Source: Bacteroidota bacterium
GTDB taxonomy: Bacteria > Bacteroidota > Bacteroidia > J057 > JADKCL01
Assembly (NCBI GenBank): GCA_016718825.1
Contig: JADKCL010000038.1
Location: 22,665 to 86,664, forward strand
DNA: 64,000 nt
Reading direction: 5' to 3'
Of this stretch, positions 8,622 to 18,071 are shown one piece after another (position 1 is the stretch's first letter; each line of letters opens with the position of its first letter). The position numbers and the translations under genes were made by a program. The notes beneath the pieces are model-generated. The model worked only from the letters and a program-made list of their open reading frames with translations. It searched no databases and was not told where the DNA came from.

Positions 8622-10013
8622 ATGAACCAAGATCCAAACGATGCCCTTGCCGATGCTGAAGTTTTGATCCTAGGAGCAGGCCCCGGCGGCCTCACTGCTG
8701 CGTACCAACTCCTGAAACAAGGCGTGAAAGTCGTCTTGGTGGAAAAGGACCGCGAAACCGGCGGCTTGATGCGCGCGGTGAAACATGGAGACTTCACGGT
8801 TGATTTCGGATACAAGCACCTCTACAACCGCATTCCGGAAGTGCATGCACTTTGGTCCGAATTGTTGGGAAAGGACTTTTTGCAGTATCAGCCACGCACG
8901 GGGATTTTGTACAAAGGCCGCATCTTGGAGCGCGAACGAAGCTTCAAAGGCCTGCGTCGTGGAATGCCTTATCGCTTGTTGGTCAGTGCCTTGATAGATT
9001 GGGCCAAATACAGCATCCGCTACCGGAACCGGACGATTCACTCCTTGGAGGACTATACCTACGCTCGGCGGGCGCCAAATTCACCCGGATTTTCTCCCAA
9101 GAATTTGAGGAGCGGTTCAAGGGCGTGCTGTGGTCGGATTTGCCGGCTCCGCCCCTGATGGACAAAAAGCGGCCTTGGAAGCGGCTGATGACCGATGCCA
9201 CCAAAAATCTGCAAAAGCAGGCGCAGTGGTTCCATCCGGCAAAGGGAACGGGGCAGATCGTGGATCGCTTAACGGAGGAGGTGCAACGAATGGGAGGCCG
9301 CATTCTCTTGAATACCAAAGTGAAACAACTTCTTTGCGCAACGAATGTCATCACCGAGGTGACGCTGGAGCAGGGGGGAAGAACTTTGGTTTGTCGGCCG
9401 AAAACCGTCGTTTCGAGCCTCACGGTCGAATTGGTTGCCCCGCTGATGGGAATCGCTTTCGAAGCGGCGCCGCAGGAACTGTCCTTTCAAAGAGGTGTAG
9501 TGATGGTGTATTTGTTCCTCGATCATTCGCCAAGCTTTCCGCATACAAGTCTCCATGTAACTTGTCCAAACACCACGATGGCGCGCATCACGAATTTCGG
9601 CGCGCTAGGCGGAGAGATGGTTCCGCCCGGAAAAGGCTGCCTTTGCATCGAATATTTCACCTCCGCAGCCAACTTTTTGATGCCGAAAACTGACGCTGAT
9701 CTTCTGCAATACGTCCTCCAAGAATGCGAAAAAGCCAATTTGTTACGACGGGAACATTGCGTGGATTCCATGATTTTCAAGCTCCCCAGCGCCGATCCGG
9801 CTGCAAGTTGGGAAGACTACCGCAACGACCCGAGCCGCAAGGCGCTTTACGAGCAATTGGCGGAATTCAACAATTTTACCAGATCAACCGCACGGGCACT
9901 GACAAGTCCACTTTTTGCGGGACTGATGGCTGCCAAAGGCCATTGTGGCAGGCGACAAGTCGCTATTTGAGAATGCCACGCGACCGGATGTGAATGCGCC
10001 TTGGGAGGGGTGA
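8622..10013 (+). pseudogene. FAD-dependent amine-oxidase/phytoene-desaturase-like oxidoreductase, several frameshifts
   Basis: The N-terminal frame from the ATG at 8622 holds the dinucleotide-binding motif VLILGAGPGGLTAAYQL, an acidic strand end (VVLVEKD) and ETGGL, as in protoporphyrinogen-oxidase-like flavoproteins. Near 9060-9085 the frame changes, and the 8852-9970 frame carries the middle and most of the C-terminus (KGTGQIVDRLTEEV, VVSSLTVELVAPLMG). Further shifts near 9880, 9913 and 9940 are needed to read FYQINRTGTDKSTFAGLMAAK and end at the TGA at 10011-10013. With four or more indels it is either a decayed gene or a poorly resolved stretch. Substrate unknown. Confidence 0.7.
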
Positions 10014-10036
10014 TCAAGTTGGGATTCGGCCCGATT

Positions 10037-10210
10037 CTACAACTGCCTGAAAGTCGTCCCCAAGGCAAGTGCGATAAAACCCACCATCAGGAGCAAAAAG
10101 TGATATTCTGTGAGGAATTCAATTTTTGCAAAATGGCCCAAAATGCCCAAAAGGCCAGCAACCAAGCCGATGATCCAAGTGATACTTTGAGGTGCTGACG
10201 GTGCGCGCAT
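10037..10210 (-). CDS. Small two-helix membrane protein (57 residues)
   Basis: The ATG at 10210 on the minus strand opens a clean 57-codon frame. It has two hydrophobic segments, IIGLVAGLLGILG (13-25) and YHFLLLMVGFIALALG (36-51), separated by a short polar link, and ends TTFRQL. This layout recurs in small uncharacterised Bacteroidota membrane proteins. It is convergent with the broken oxidoreductase. Function unknown. The interval 10211-10391 has no other gene I can support. Confidence 0.6.
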   Translation of the reverse strand: MRAPSAPQSITWIIGLVAGLLGILGHFAKIEFLTEYHFLLLMVGFIALALGTTFRQL

Positions 10211-10391
10211 GAAGATGTATTATGTGATTCAAACCCTAGAATGAATTCTCCTAAGGCAAACAAAGGTTGCCGGGTTCCGTCAACGTTCAGTTGCATCCTG
10301 TCGGCGATTATTTACATGTTTGACAGGTGGCTTGCCTTGGTTCGGGGCTCACAGGAATGCAATGCAGAATGTACCGCTCTCATTCTCCCGC

Positions 10392-10652
10392 TCACACTGT
10401 TCCGCCGTGCCTTTCCTTCAAAACCTCCTCCACCTCGCTCAATTCCACCCCTTTAGCCGCCAGCAGCACCAAATAATGGTACATCAAATCCGCAGCCTCG
10501 CCGAGGAATAGCTCCCGGTTGTTATCCTTGGCTTCGATGACGAGTTCCACCGCTTCCTCGCCGACTTTTTGGGCGACTTTGTTGATGCCGCGGGCGAGGA
10601 GGGGGGCCGTGTAGGATTTCTCCGAAGGGTTGTCCTGCCATTGCATTCTCAT
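10392..10652 (-). CDS. Duplicated HisE-like (phosphoribosyl-ATP pyrophosphatase) fragment
   Basis: An 86-residue ORF nearly identical to the C-terminal HisE half of hisIE 1.3 kb away. It starts just before the conserved NPSEKSYTA and contains KVGEEAVELVIEAKD and EAADLMYHYLVLL, the MazG-like metal-binding helices of HisE. It lacks the first helix (LHQLEAVIHQRR) present in hisIE, so activity is uncertain. Its end (VLKERHGGTV) is intact, whereas the hisIE copy is frameshifted near its own end. It looks like a partial duplication flanking two inserted lipoprotein genes. Confidence 0.7.
   Translation of the reverse strand: MRMQWQDNPSEKSYTAPLLARGINKVAQKVGEEAVELVIEAKDNNRELFLGEAADLMYHYLVLLAAKGVELSEVEEVLKERHGGTV
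10409..10634. repeat. Direct repeat, copy 1 (partner 11740-11965)
   Basis: About 226 bases covering the 3' half of hisE recur in the same orientation at 11740-11965, with roughly 9 in 10 bases matching by eye. The two copies bracket about 1.1 kb holding two lipoprotein genes of opposite strand. This is the outline of an insertion that duplicated the 3' end of hisIE, or of an unequal exchange. Confidence 0.75.
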
Positions 10653-10775
10653 TGGAGCCTGCCGTGTCAGGCTACAATTTCATGGCCCGCGTTTGTTGGA
10701 AGCGTAAGAATCGCTGAACATTTGTTCGTCGCTTCTTCTGGTAAACGCGTAATTTTCAGAACTATTCAAAATCAA

Positions 10776-11186
10776 ATGAAAAACAAAGGAATATTAGTTT
10801 GGCTTTTGCTGAGCATCGTTCTTGTCGGTTGCGGGGACAAGTTTGATTACCGCAATCGTTATACAGGTGAATATATGGTTGTGGATAGTTTCGTGGCGAC
10901 ACTTTATCCGTCATTGTATCCGACATGGGTTGACACGAACTACTGCGAAATTTTCATGGGCGACGACGAACTTGTGTTGCTTTTTGAAGATCCATACTTC
11001 GGCCAAAAAGCAATGGTTCTGAACATTGACCGCGAAGGGAAGCTCTTGGAATCACTCGGTTACCCGGTAAGCGGAAGATTCCAAGACAAGGATCATTTTG
11101 AGATCAAAGAGGCTGGAGAAGCGACGTGGTACTTCCCGAATAGTCCTTTCCTTCTTTACCATACAGGGGTCCGAATTGATGAATAA
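10776..11186 (+). CDS. Small uncharacterised lipoprotein
   Basis: A protein of 136 residues from the ATG at 10776. Signal peptide LVWLLLSIVLVGCG carries a lipobox (LVGC, Cys19). The mature part is acidic and predicted beta-rich, without a motif I recognise. The longer frame from 10569 overlaps the antisense hisE copy and is rejected as the start. It ends in ATGAATAA, so the next gene's possible ATG at 11179 overlaps its stop, suggesting translational coupling. Confidence 0.65.
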   Translation: MKNKGILVWLLLSIVLVGCGDKFDYRNRYTGEYMVVDSFVATLYPSLYPTWVDTNYCEIFMGDDELVLLFEDPYFGQKAMVLNIDREGKLLESLGYPVSGRFQDKDHFEIKEAGEATWYFPNSPFLLYHTGVRIDE

Positions 11187-11190
11187 CGCC

Positions 11191-11632
11191 ATGAAGAAAT
11201 TACTGCACGAAATTGGCTTTCTACACGTAAGGCGTTGCTTTGCAATGTTCCCGCTGATCGTCCTGGTATTTTTATTCCAAGGATGTAAGAAGGATGAATT
11301 CTCCTCACAAGCGCCATGAGGGGATTGGCATTTCAAATTGGCTGAGTTCAATAATCCAATGGTAGATTCGGTCAATGCCGATTTGACAGAGGAATATGAT
11401 GGTCATATTTTCGATGCCGATTCAAATTGGCTGTATTTTCACCTGAACCGGGACGATGAGGGAACTGCAAATCGATGAAACGGGGAAAATCATTGGCGGA
11501 GCACACCGATTTTACCAAGAAGTGCCGATCGGTGGTTTCGCTGACAGGAAACATTTTTCATACCGTGCCTATGCCCACGATCAGCAAGGTCGCCTTTATA
11601 AAATCATCGAAGTGATTGCTGAGACGCGCTAA
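11191..11632 (+). pseudogene. Second lipoprotein gene, interrupted by a TGA and a frameshift
   Basis: MKKLLHEIGFLHVRR and a hydrophobic run ending LFQGC form a lipoprotein signal (an ATG at 11179 is an alternative start). Translation meets TGA at 11317-11319. The same frame then continues sensibly as GDWHFKLAEFNNPMVDSVN to about 11458, where a further indel is needed to reach QIDETGKIIGGAHRFYQEV and a TAA at 11630-11632. The corrected protein, about 147 residues, resembles the preceding lipoprotein in size and layout. Either it is a decayed gene or the sequence carries two errors. Confidence 0.5.
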
Positions 11633-11770
11633 AAAGTCAGCCTCCAAATGCAGGTCAGGCTACGCGAGTTCCAAGGAATTCTGATTTGAAGTTCCCATTT
11701 TCATCAATGGGAAGCCGCCATTGGACTACTTGGTCGAATGCCTTTCCCTTCAAAACCGCCTCCACCTCGC

Positions 11771-12319
11771 TCAATTCCACCCCTTTGCCGCAAGCAGCAC
11801 CAAATAATGGTACATCAGATCTGCCGCCTCGCCGAGGAATAGCTCCCGGTTGTCGTCCTTGGCTTCGATGACGAGTTCCACGGCTTCCTCGCCGACTTTT
11901 TGGGCGACTTTGTTGATGCCGCGGGCGAGGAGGGAGGCCGTGTAGGATTTCTCCGAAGGGTTGTCGCGGCGTTGATGAATGACCGCTTCAAGTTGGTGCA
12001 GAAATCCCTTGGCGTCGCCTTCGCCCCAGCAGGAGCTCGTCCCGTTGTGGCAGGTCGGACCTTTGGGAAGTGCTTGAATCAGAAGTGTATCTGCGTCGCA
12101 GTCAGAAGCGATCGAGACGAGTTCGAGGAAATGCCCCGAACTTTCGCCCTTGGTCCAGAGGCGGTTTTTGCTGCGGCTGAAAAAGGTCACATGACCACTT
12201 TCCTGCGTCACCGCGAGCGCCTCCGCATTCATATAGCCGAGCATGAGCACTTCGCGGGTATGCGCATGTTGCACGATCGCGGGCGCGAGGCCGTCGGATT
12301 CTTGGAATTTGATCTTCAT
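11771..12319 (-). CDS. hisI: HisIE: phosphoribosyl-AMP cyclohydrolase / phosphoribosyl-ATP pyrophosphatase
   Basis: A bifunctional enzyme of histidine synthesis steps 2 and 3. The HisI half (1-105) shows LMLGYMNAEAL, SRSKNRLWTKGESSGH, DCDAD and PTCHNG, the metal-binding cysteines and aspartates. The HisE half begins at about 112 with NPSEKSYT and KVGEEAVEL. The frame ends early (LLAAKGWN) because one A is missing from an A run near 11793. Restoring it gives GVELSEVEAVL as in the duplicate copy. The start ATGA overlaps the hisF stop, as expected for coupled translation. Confidence 0.88.
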   Translation of the reverse strand: MKIKFQESDGLAPAIVQHAHTREVLMLGYMNAEALAVTQESGHVTFFSRSKNRLWTKGESSGHFLELVSIASDCDADTLLIQALPKGPTCHNGTSSCWGEGDAKGFLHQLEAVIHQRRDNPSEKSYTASLLARGINKVAQKVGEEAVELVIEAKDDNRELFLGEAADLMYHYLVLLAAKGWN

Positions 12320-13067
12320 CTTACGGGGATGGTTTGGGTTTTGAGAAATGCCTTGAGGTCGGGAATCGGAACCTCACCGAAATGGAAAATGCTCGCAGCC
12401 AAGGCTGCATCCGCCTGACCTCAGTAAATACCTCAGCGAAGTGCTGCGCCGTTCCTGCGCCGCCACTTGCAATCACGGGAATCGAAATCAAGTTGGAGAC
12501 GGCAGCCGTGAGCGTGATGGCGAATCCCTTTTTGGTGCCGTCGTGGGCCATGCTCGTGAGCAAAATCTCGCCGGCGCCGCGCTCCTGCGCCTCACGCGCC
12601 CAAGCGAACGTGTCGATGCCCGTAGGCTTGCGGCCGCCATGCGTAAAAACCTGCCATTTTCCGTCGATTTCGTTGGTGTCGATGGCCAAGACCACACATT
12701 GACTGCCGAAATTATCGGCAAGCTCTGTCAGAAATGCCGGACGCGCCACGGCGCTGCTATTGATGCTCACCTTGTCCGCACCAGCGGCCAGCAAGGCCTC
12801 GACATCCGCGATTTCCCGCAATCCGCCACCAACGGTGAACGGAATGCTGATCTCAGCAGCAATCTGCTCGACCAATCGAATCAGCGTCCCGCGATTTTCA
12901 ACCGTCGCGGTGATGTCCAGGAAAACGAGTTCGTCCGCGCCCTGAATTTGGTAGCTGCGTGCCAGTTCCACTGGATCGCCTGCATCGCGGATATCGACAA
13001 AATTGATGCCCTTCACCGTTCGCCCATCGCGAATGTCGAGGCAGGGTATGATTCTCTTTTTCAGCAT
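12316..13067 (-). CDS. hisF: Imidazole glycerol phosphate synthase cyclase subunit HisF (C-terminus frameshifted)
   Basis: The cyclase half of IGP synthase, forming IGP and AICAR from PRFAR with ammonia from HisH. MLKKRIIPCLDIRDG carries catalytic Asp11, and VVLAIDTNEI supplies the second catalytic Asp. The uncorrected frame ends at 12321 with a nonsensical tail after VFTE. Adding one G (GAGGTC to GAGGGTC, near 12420) restores ADAALAASIFHFGEVPIPDL and a TGA at 12316-12318, which overlaps the hisIE ATG. Corrected length 250 residues, normal for HisF. The start overlaps the hisA end by 7 bases. Confidence 0.9.
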
Positions 13068-13777
13068 CTTGCAGCAAGTTGAGCGAGGGTGATACGGCCT
13101 TCGTAAATGGCTTTCCCGACAATGGCGCCTTCGAGGCCATCCAAGGCAAGCTGATCGATGTCTTCAATCGTCGTGACCCCGCCACTCGCGATCAAATTCA
13201 GCCCGGGACAGGCCAATAGAATCTCTTTGTACAATTCAAATGCCGGACCTTGCAACATTCCATCCTTGGAAATGTCGGTGCAAATGCAAAATCCAACTCC
13301 TTTACTTTGGTAATTTTGGACAAAACCAACTAAGTCGGATTCTGTTGCTTCCTGCCATCCTGCGACGGCGATTTTGCGGTCTTTGGCATCAGCACCGAGG
13401 ATGAGCTTCTCCGAACCGAAGATTTCAAGCCACTTGAGAAACGCCTGGGGATCCTTTGCGGCGATGCTGCCGCAGGTCACTTGTACCGCACCGGCCTCCA
13501 AGGCAATGCGTACTTGCTCTTCCGTGGAAATGCCGCCGCCAAAGTCAACTTGCAGGCTTGTCTGCGAAGCAATCGCCTCAAGCACAGCGTGGTTGATGAT
13601 CTTGCGCGCCTTGGCGCCATCAAGATCCACGAGATGCAAATGGCGAATACCAGCCGCCTCAAACGCCTTCGCAACCTCAAGCGGGTTTTCGTTGTACACC
13701 GTTTTCTGCGCATAATCGCCCTGGGAAAGCCGCACGCATTTCCCGTCGATGATGTCGATAGCAGGGATGATTCTCAT
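13061..13777 (-). CDS. hisA: HisA: ProFAR isomerase
   Basis: A 238-residue (beta/alpha)8 enzyme that isomerises ProFAR to PRFAR. MRIIPAIDIIDGKCVRL holds catalytic Asp8; VDFGGGIS and IASGGV are the phosphate-binding loops; CTDISKDGM holds the second acidic residue. The length is typical. The ATG overlaps the hisH stop as ATGA. No defects seen. Confidence 0.95.
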   Translation of the reverse strand: MRIIPAIDIIDGKCVRLSQGDYAQKTVYNENPLEVAKAFEAAGIRHLHLVDLDGAKARKIINHAVLEAIASQTSLQVDFGGGISTEEQVRIALEAGAVQVTCGSIAAKDPQAFLKWLEIFGSEKLILGADAKDRKIAVAGWQEATESDLVGFVQNYQSKGVGFCICTDISKDGMLQGPAFELYKEILLACPGLNLIASGGVTTIEDIDQLALDGLEGAIVGKAIYEGRITLAQLAARC

Positions 13778-14352
13778 AGATTCAAGAAATTTTGCAACAA
13801 CCGCTGACCAGCCTCCGCCGACTTTTCCGGATGAAACTGCACCCCGTAAAAATTGTCCCGCTGCAGCGCAGCACTGAAAGGCACCAAATATTCGGTCTCC
13901 GCCGCCGTCTCCGATCCGACCTCCGCATAGTAGCTGTTAACGAAATACATATTCTCTTCCAATCCGATATGTTGAAACAGCGGACCTCTGATTTCCGTGA
14001 AATCATTCCATCCCATATGCGGAACTTTACCGGTTGATGGGAACTTCTTCACATTCTCCTGAAAGATTCCCAGACATTCCGTGTCACCTTCCTCCGAATG
14101 TTTACACATCAATTGTAGTCCCAGGCAGATGCCCAGGAAAGGATTTCGCAGTTCGCGAATCACTTGATCCAGCGCCCTTTCCCGCAGGTAGGCCATCGCC
14201 GAACTCGCCTCCCCGACACCGGGGAAGATCACTTTGTCGGCTGCTTGCAGCCGCTCCGGCGAATCGGTGACCTCATATTGCGCTCCCAACCGATGCAAAG
14301 CATTCTCGACCGACCGGATATTCCCCGCATTGTATTTGACGATGGCGATCAT
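13774..14352 (-). CDS. hisH: HisH: glutaminase subunit of IGP synthase
   Basis: A 192-residue class I glutamine amidotransferase that feeds ammonia to HisF. The nucleophile is Cys76 in GICLGLQLM, and FHPEKS supplies His174 and Glu176. A longer frame upstream runs inside hisB in another frame. MIAIVKYNAGNIRSV at 14352 is the true start and overlaps the hisB stop as ATGA. No defects seen. Confidence 0.94.
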   Translation of the reverse strand: MIAIVKYNAGNIRSVENALHRLGAQYEVTDSPERLQAADKVIFPGVGEASSAMAYLRERALDQVIRELRNPFLGICLGLQLMCKHSEEGDTECLGIFQENVKKFPSTGKVPHMGWNDFTEIRGPLFQHIGLEENMYFVNSYYAEVGSETAAETEYLVPFSAALQRDNFYGVQFHPEKSAEAGQRLLQNFLNL

Positions 14353-15437
14353 AAAATCCCCTTTGTGCTTGGAATATTGGACGAAGCGGTGCGGCTCACA
14401 GCCATCATGATGGCTTTGGCCCAGGCTTTGAAGATGCTTTCGATCTTGTGGTGCTCGTTCTCGCCTTCTGCCTTGATATTCAGGTTGCAACGTGCCGTGT
14501 CGGTGAAGGATTTGAAGAAATGATGGAACAATTCCGTGGGCATTTCCCCGATTTTTTCACGCTTGAATTCGGCATCCCAGACCAGCCAAGGCCTGCCGCC
14601 AAAATCAATGGCGACTTGTGCCAGACAATCGTCCATCGGCAGGAGGAAGCCGTAGCGCATGATGCCTTTTTTGCTGCCGATCGCTTCGTCGAATGCCTTT
14701 CCCAGCGCCAGCGCCGTGTCTTCGATCGTATGGTGCTCGTCGATGTGCAAGTCGCCATTGACCTTGATTTTCAGGTCAATGCCGCCATGCCGCGCCAATT
14801 GTTCCAGCATGTGGTCAAAGAATCCGAGCCCCGTCGAAATCTCCGACTTTCCGACGCCGTCCAAATTCACCTCGACCCTAATGTCCGTCTCGAAGGTTTT
14901 GCGAATCACTTTTCCGACGCGCGGTTTTTCCTTGAGAAAGCGGTAAATTTCAGCCCAATCCATGGTGGTGAGTGCCGCGTCTGGATTGGAAGTCGACGCA
15001 ATCTGAATGGCTTGACAACCAAGGTTTTTGGCGAGTTGTACATCCGTGAGGCGGTCGCCAATCACGAAGCTGTTGGCCAAGTCGTAATGGCCTCCCATGT
15101 AATGCCGCAACATTCCTGTCCCCGGTTTGCGGGTGTCGAGCCCGTCTTTGGGAAAGCTCCGGTCGATGCAGATTTCGTCGAAGACAAATCCTTCTCCTTT
15201 CAGAATGTCGAGCATCTTCGTATGCGCAGGCCAGAAGGTATCTTCTGGAAATGAGGCGGTTCCGAGGCCATCCTGATTGGTGACCATCACCAGCAAGAAG
15301 TCCAATTCGCGGGCGATCTTGCCCAAGTTGCTGATGGCGCCGGGCAGGAATTGCAGCTTCTCGTAGCTGTCAATCTGCTCGTCGGCCGGCTCCTGAATGA
15401 TACAACCGTCACGGTCAATAAAGAGTATCTTTTTCAT
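14349..15437 (-). CDS. hisB: HisB: bifunctional histidinol-phosphatase / imidazoleglycerol-phosphate dehydratase
   Basis: A 362-residue fusion. Residues 1-165 are a HAD phosphatase with FIDRDG (Asp8, Asp10) and VIGDRLTDV. From about 175 onward is the IGP dehydratase with GFFDHMLEQLARHGG, DEHHTIED and NEHHKIESIFKA, the two manganese-binding His clusters. The fused form is usual in Bacteroidota and enterobacteria. The gene is intact and coupled to hisH. Confidence 0.95.
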   Translation of the reverse strand: MKKILFIDRDGCIIQEPADEQIDSYEKLQFLPGAISNLGKIARELDFLLVMVTNQDGLGTASFPEDTFWPAHTKMLDILKGEGFVFDEICIDRSFPKDGLDTRKPGTGMLRHYMGGHYDLANSFVIGDRLTDVQLAKNLGCQAIQIASTSNPDAALTTMDWAEIYRFLKEKPRVGKVIRKTFETDIRVEVNLDGVGKSEISTGLGFFDHMLEQLARHGGIDLKIKVNGDLHIDEHHTIEDTALALGKAFDEAIGSKKGIMRYGFLLPMDDCLAQVAIDFGGRPWLVWDAEFKREKIGEMPTELFHHFFKSFTDTARCNLNIKAEGENEHHKIESIFKAWAKAIMMAVSRTASSNIPSTKGIL

Positions 15438-15452
15438 GTTCTTGATCCTATT

Positions 15453-15518
15453 TTAGGCCACGAAGGCACAAAGACACAAAGTCCAATTTTCTTCGTGCCT
15501 TTGTGCCTTTGTGGCTAA
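15453..15518. repeat. Intergenic palindrome between hisC and hisB
   Basis: TTAGGCCACGAAGGCACAAAG (left arm from 15453) is answered by CTTTGTGCCTTTGTGGCTAA (right arm ending 15518), giving a long imperfect hairpin. The hisC stop codon lies inside the right arm. Similar gccacgaaggcac palindromes are dispersed between genes in many Bacteroidota. It may stabilise or process the his mRNA. Confidence 0.7.
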
Positions 15519-16555
15519 TTTTTCATTTCCAATTCCCCCAACGCTTTCACAAATGCAATATTCTCCTCTGGCGTTCCGATGCTGATCCGCAAACAGCCCG
15601 GCACCACCGAACTGCGATCCCGAATCAAGATTCCACGGTCGGAAAGCCCATGGTAAAAGTGGTGAGGATCATCAAATTCCACGAGCAGGAAATTGGCATC
15701 CGAAGGCCAGACTTTGCGAACAAAGCCTTGTTTTTCAAGCCAATCCGCCAATTGCATCCGTTCTTGGATCAGCGTTTGAACGCGTTCCTCCGTTCCGACG
15801 TGGTCGTCGAGCGCTTTGAGAGCGACCTGCTGCGTGAGCAGATTCACGTTGTAGGGCGGCTTGATCTTGTTGAAAACCGCGATCACGGCCTCATTCGCCA
15901 GCGCAATTCCCAACCGGATTCCCGCAAGTCCCCAGGCCTTGCTCAAGGTCTGCAAAACCACCAAGTTCGGATACTGCGCCAACAGCGGAACGACGCTGCC
16001 TTGGGGGGCAAAGTCGATATACGCCTCGTCCACGATCACCAAACCAGAACTCGCCTTGGTGAGCCTTGCAATCGTCTCTACATCAATGAGATTCGCCGTC
16101 GGATTGTTGGGCGAACAAATGAAGGTCAGCTTGGGGCGATCGCGTTGCAGCACCTCCAGAACAGCTTCGAGATTCACCGAAAAATCAGCCAACAGCGGCA
16201 CACGGATCAATTCCACGTCGTTGATGCCCGCGCTCACTTCGTACATGCCATACGTCGGCGGGCAGATGAGCACCTTGTCGATGCGCGGTTCGCAGAATCC
16301 CCTGAACAGCAGGTCGATGGCCTCGTCGCTGCCGTTCCCGAGAAACATTTGACTTGCGGGAACGCCTTTGATGGCACTCAGCTTCGCCTTCACCGCCTTT
16401 TGCAAGGGATCGGGATAGCGGTTGTAGCCGTTGTCGAAGGGGTTTTCGTTGGCGTCCAGCAGGATGCCTTGCTGCCCCGCATGTTCGCCGCGGGCGCTGC
16501 TGTAGGGCTTGAGCTTGCGCACACAAGCGCGCGTGAGTTGTTCAATGCTGTCCAT
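15515..16555 (-). CDS. hisC: HisC: histidinol-phosphate aminotransferase
   Basis: A 346-residue PLP-dependent fold-I aminotransferase. ANENPFDNG near 35-43 and SPNNPTA near 148-154 bind substrate. Lys206 in TLSKAWGLAGIRLG is the Schiff-base lysine. The start overlaps the hisD end by 14 bases, consistent with one transcript. No defects seen. Confidence 0.95.
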   Translation of the reverse strand: MDSIEQLTRACVRKLKPYSSARGEHAGQQGILLDANENPFDNGYNRYPDPLQKAVKAKLSAIKGVPASQMFLGNGSDEAIDLLFRGFCEPRIDKVLICPPTYGMYEVSAGINDVELIRVPLLADFSVNLEAVLEVLQRDRPKLTFICSPNNPTANLIDVETIARLTKASSGLVIVDEAYIDFAPQGSVVPLLAQYPNLVVLQTLSKAWGLAGIRLGIALANEAVIAVFNKIKPPYNVNLLTQQVALKALDDHVGTEERVQTLIQERMQLADWLEKQGFVRKVWPSDANFLLVEFDDPHHFYHGLSDRGILIRDRSSVVPGCLRISIGTPEENIAFVKALGELEMKN

Positions 16556-17834
16556 CGCGAATCGCCTCCAATCTTAAGGTTACGGCATTTTTATGGGCAT
16601 CCAACTGCTCCGCAGCAGCCATCAATTCGATCGCAGGGCCAAGGGCCGCGATTCCTGCGGCGCTCAATTCCTGAAACGTGATCTTCTTTAAAAAGCTGTC
16701 CAACGAAACGCCGGAATAGCTCCTTGCAAAGCCATTCGTGGGCAAGGTATGGTTCGTGCCGCTTGCATAATCGCCCGCACTTTCGCAGCTGTAATCGCCG
16801 ATGAAAACACTACCGGCATTCTCCACTTTTTCGGCGAGATCGCGGGCATTGGCAGTCGCAAGGATCAGGTGCTCAGGCGCATAGGCATTGCTGAATGCCA
16901 TGGCTTCGTCCAAATCCCGCAGAATGATCGCCTTGCTATGTGCCAAAGCCTTGGCTGCCATCAACTTGCGGGGCAGTTTTTCCAATTGTACATCGAGGGC
17001 CCGCTGCACCTTGTCCACGAATTCAGCCGAATCCGAAACCAAAATCACTTGACTGTCAGCGCCGTGCTCGGCTTGGCTCAACAAATCGGCCGCCACAAAA
17101 TCGGCATTAGCACGGGCATCTGCAATGACCAGCACTTCGCTCGGACCCGCCGGCATGTCAATCGCAACCCCTTCCATTTGCACAAGCTGCTTGGCCATGG
17201 TCACGTATTGATTCCCAGGACCGAAGATTTTGTCCACCTTGGGAATCGATTCTGTGCCGAATGCCATCGCCGCAATCGCCTGTGCACCACCCACTTTGAA
17301 GACTTTTGTCGCGCCGACCAGCGCAGCGGTGTAGCGAATCGTCGGATCGATTTCCCCGTTTTTATTCGGCGGGGTGCAGAGCACGATTTCGCGGCAACCC
17401 GCAAGCTGTGCCGGAATCGCGAGCATCAGCAAGGTCGAAAAGAGGGGAGCGGTGCCGCCGGGAATGTAAAGGCCGACCTTCTCGATCGGCAAGCTTTTGC
17501 GCCAACAGCTGACGCCCGGCATCGTTTCGATCGGCTGCGGCAACTCGACCTGCGCCGCATGAAACTTGCGGATATTGGCGGCTGCAAGCTGAATCGCAGC
17601 TTTCAGTTCCTCCGGAATCGCGTTTCCAGCTTCCAATTCTGCAAGAGAGAGCAGGTTTTCGGGGCAACGGCCGTCAAATTTTTCCGTGAGTGCGCGCAGG
17701 CCTGCGTCGCCTTCGCTGCACACCTGCGCGAGGATGGCCTTGACCTGGGCCTCGAGTTGCGCAGCCGGCTCGGCCGGGCGTTCCAGCAACTTGGGCCATT
17801 CGGATTTTTGGGGGTAGGAGTAGGTGGCGATCAT
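16542..17834 (-). CDS. hisD: HisD: histidinol dehydrogenase
   Basis: A 430-residue zinc enzyme performing the last two oxidations to histidine. GLYIPGGTAPLFSTLLML, GPGNQYV, IDMPAGPSEVLVIAD, LLSQAEHG and the zinc and catalytic His of APEHLI and TNHTLPT are all present. In this window it is separated from hisG by an IS110 insertion of opposite orientation, so its transcription may be disturbed. Confidence 0.95.
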   Translation of the reverse strand: MIATYSYPQKSEWPKLLERPAEPAAQLEAQVKAILAQVCSEGDAGLRALTEKFDGRCPENLLSLAELEAGNAIPEELKAAIQLAAANIRKFHAAQVELPQPIETMPGVSCWRKSLPIEKVGLYIPGGTAPLFSTLLMLAIPAQLAGCREIVLCTPPNKNGEIDPTIRYTAALVGATKVFKVGGAQAIAAMAFGTESIPKVDKIFGPGNQYVTMAKQLVQMEGVAIDMPAGPSEVLVIADARANADFVAADLLSQAEHGADSQVILVSDSAEFVDKVQRALDVQLEKLPRKLMAAKALAHSKAIILRDLDEAMAFSNAYAPEHLILATANARDLAEKVENAGSVFIGDYSCESAGDYASGTNHTLPTNGFARSYSGVSLDSFLKKITFQELSAAGIAALGPAIELMAAAEQLDAHKNAVTLRLEAIRDGQH

Positions 17835-18071
17835 GTTTAAGTGAAAAGTTATCAGTGAAAAATGGCTTTGGCGTTAACCGTGGGAGGGGTGCGGTGCACC
17901 GTTTTTCGCCCTTGCGCAGTTTTTGCTTTTGTTTTTCGCCGGAGGCAAATGTTCGGGCGGCGTGCGGCCGGAGGCCTTTAGGTTTGCAAAGAGAAAAGAA
18001 TAACCATGTTGTTGTAGTAATCTTTTCTTTTTGCTTCTTTTTCTTTTGTGGATTAACGTTGATATGTTGAT

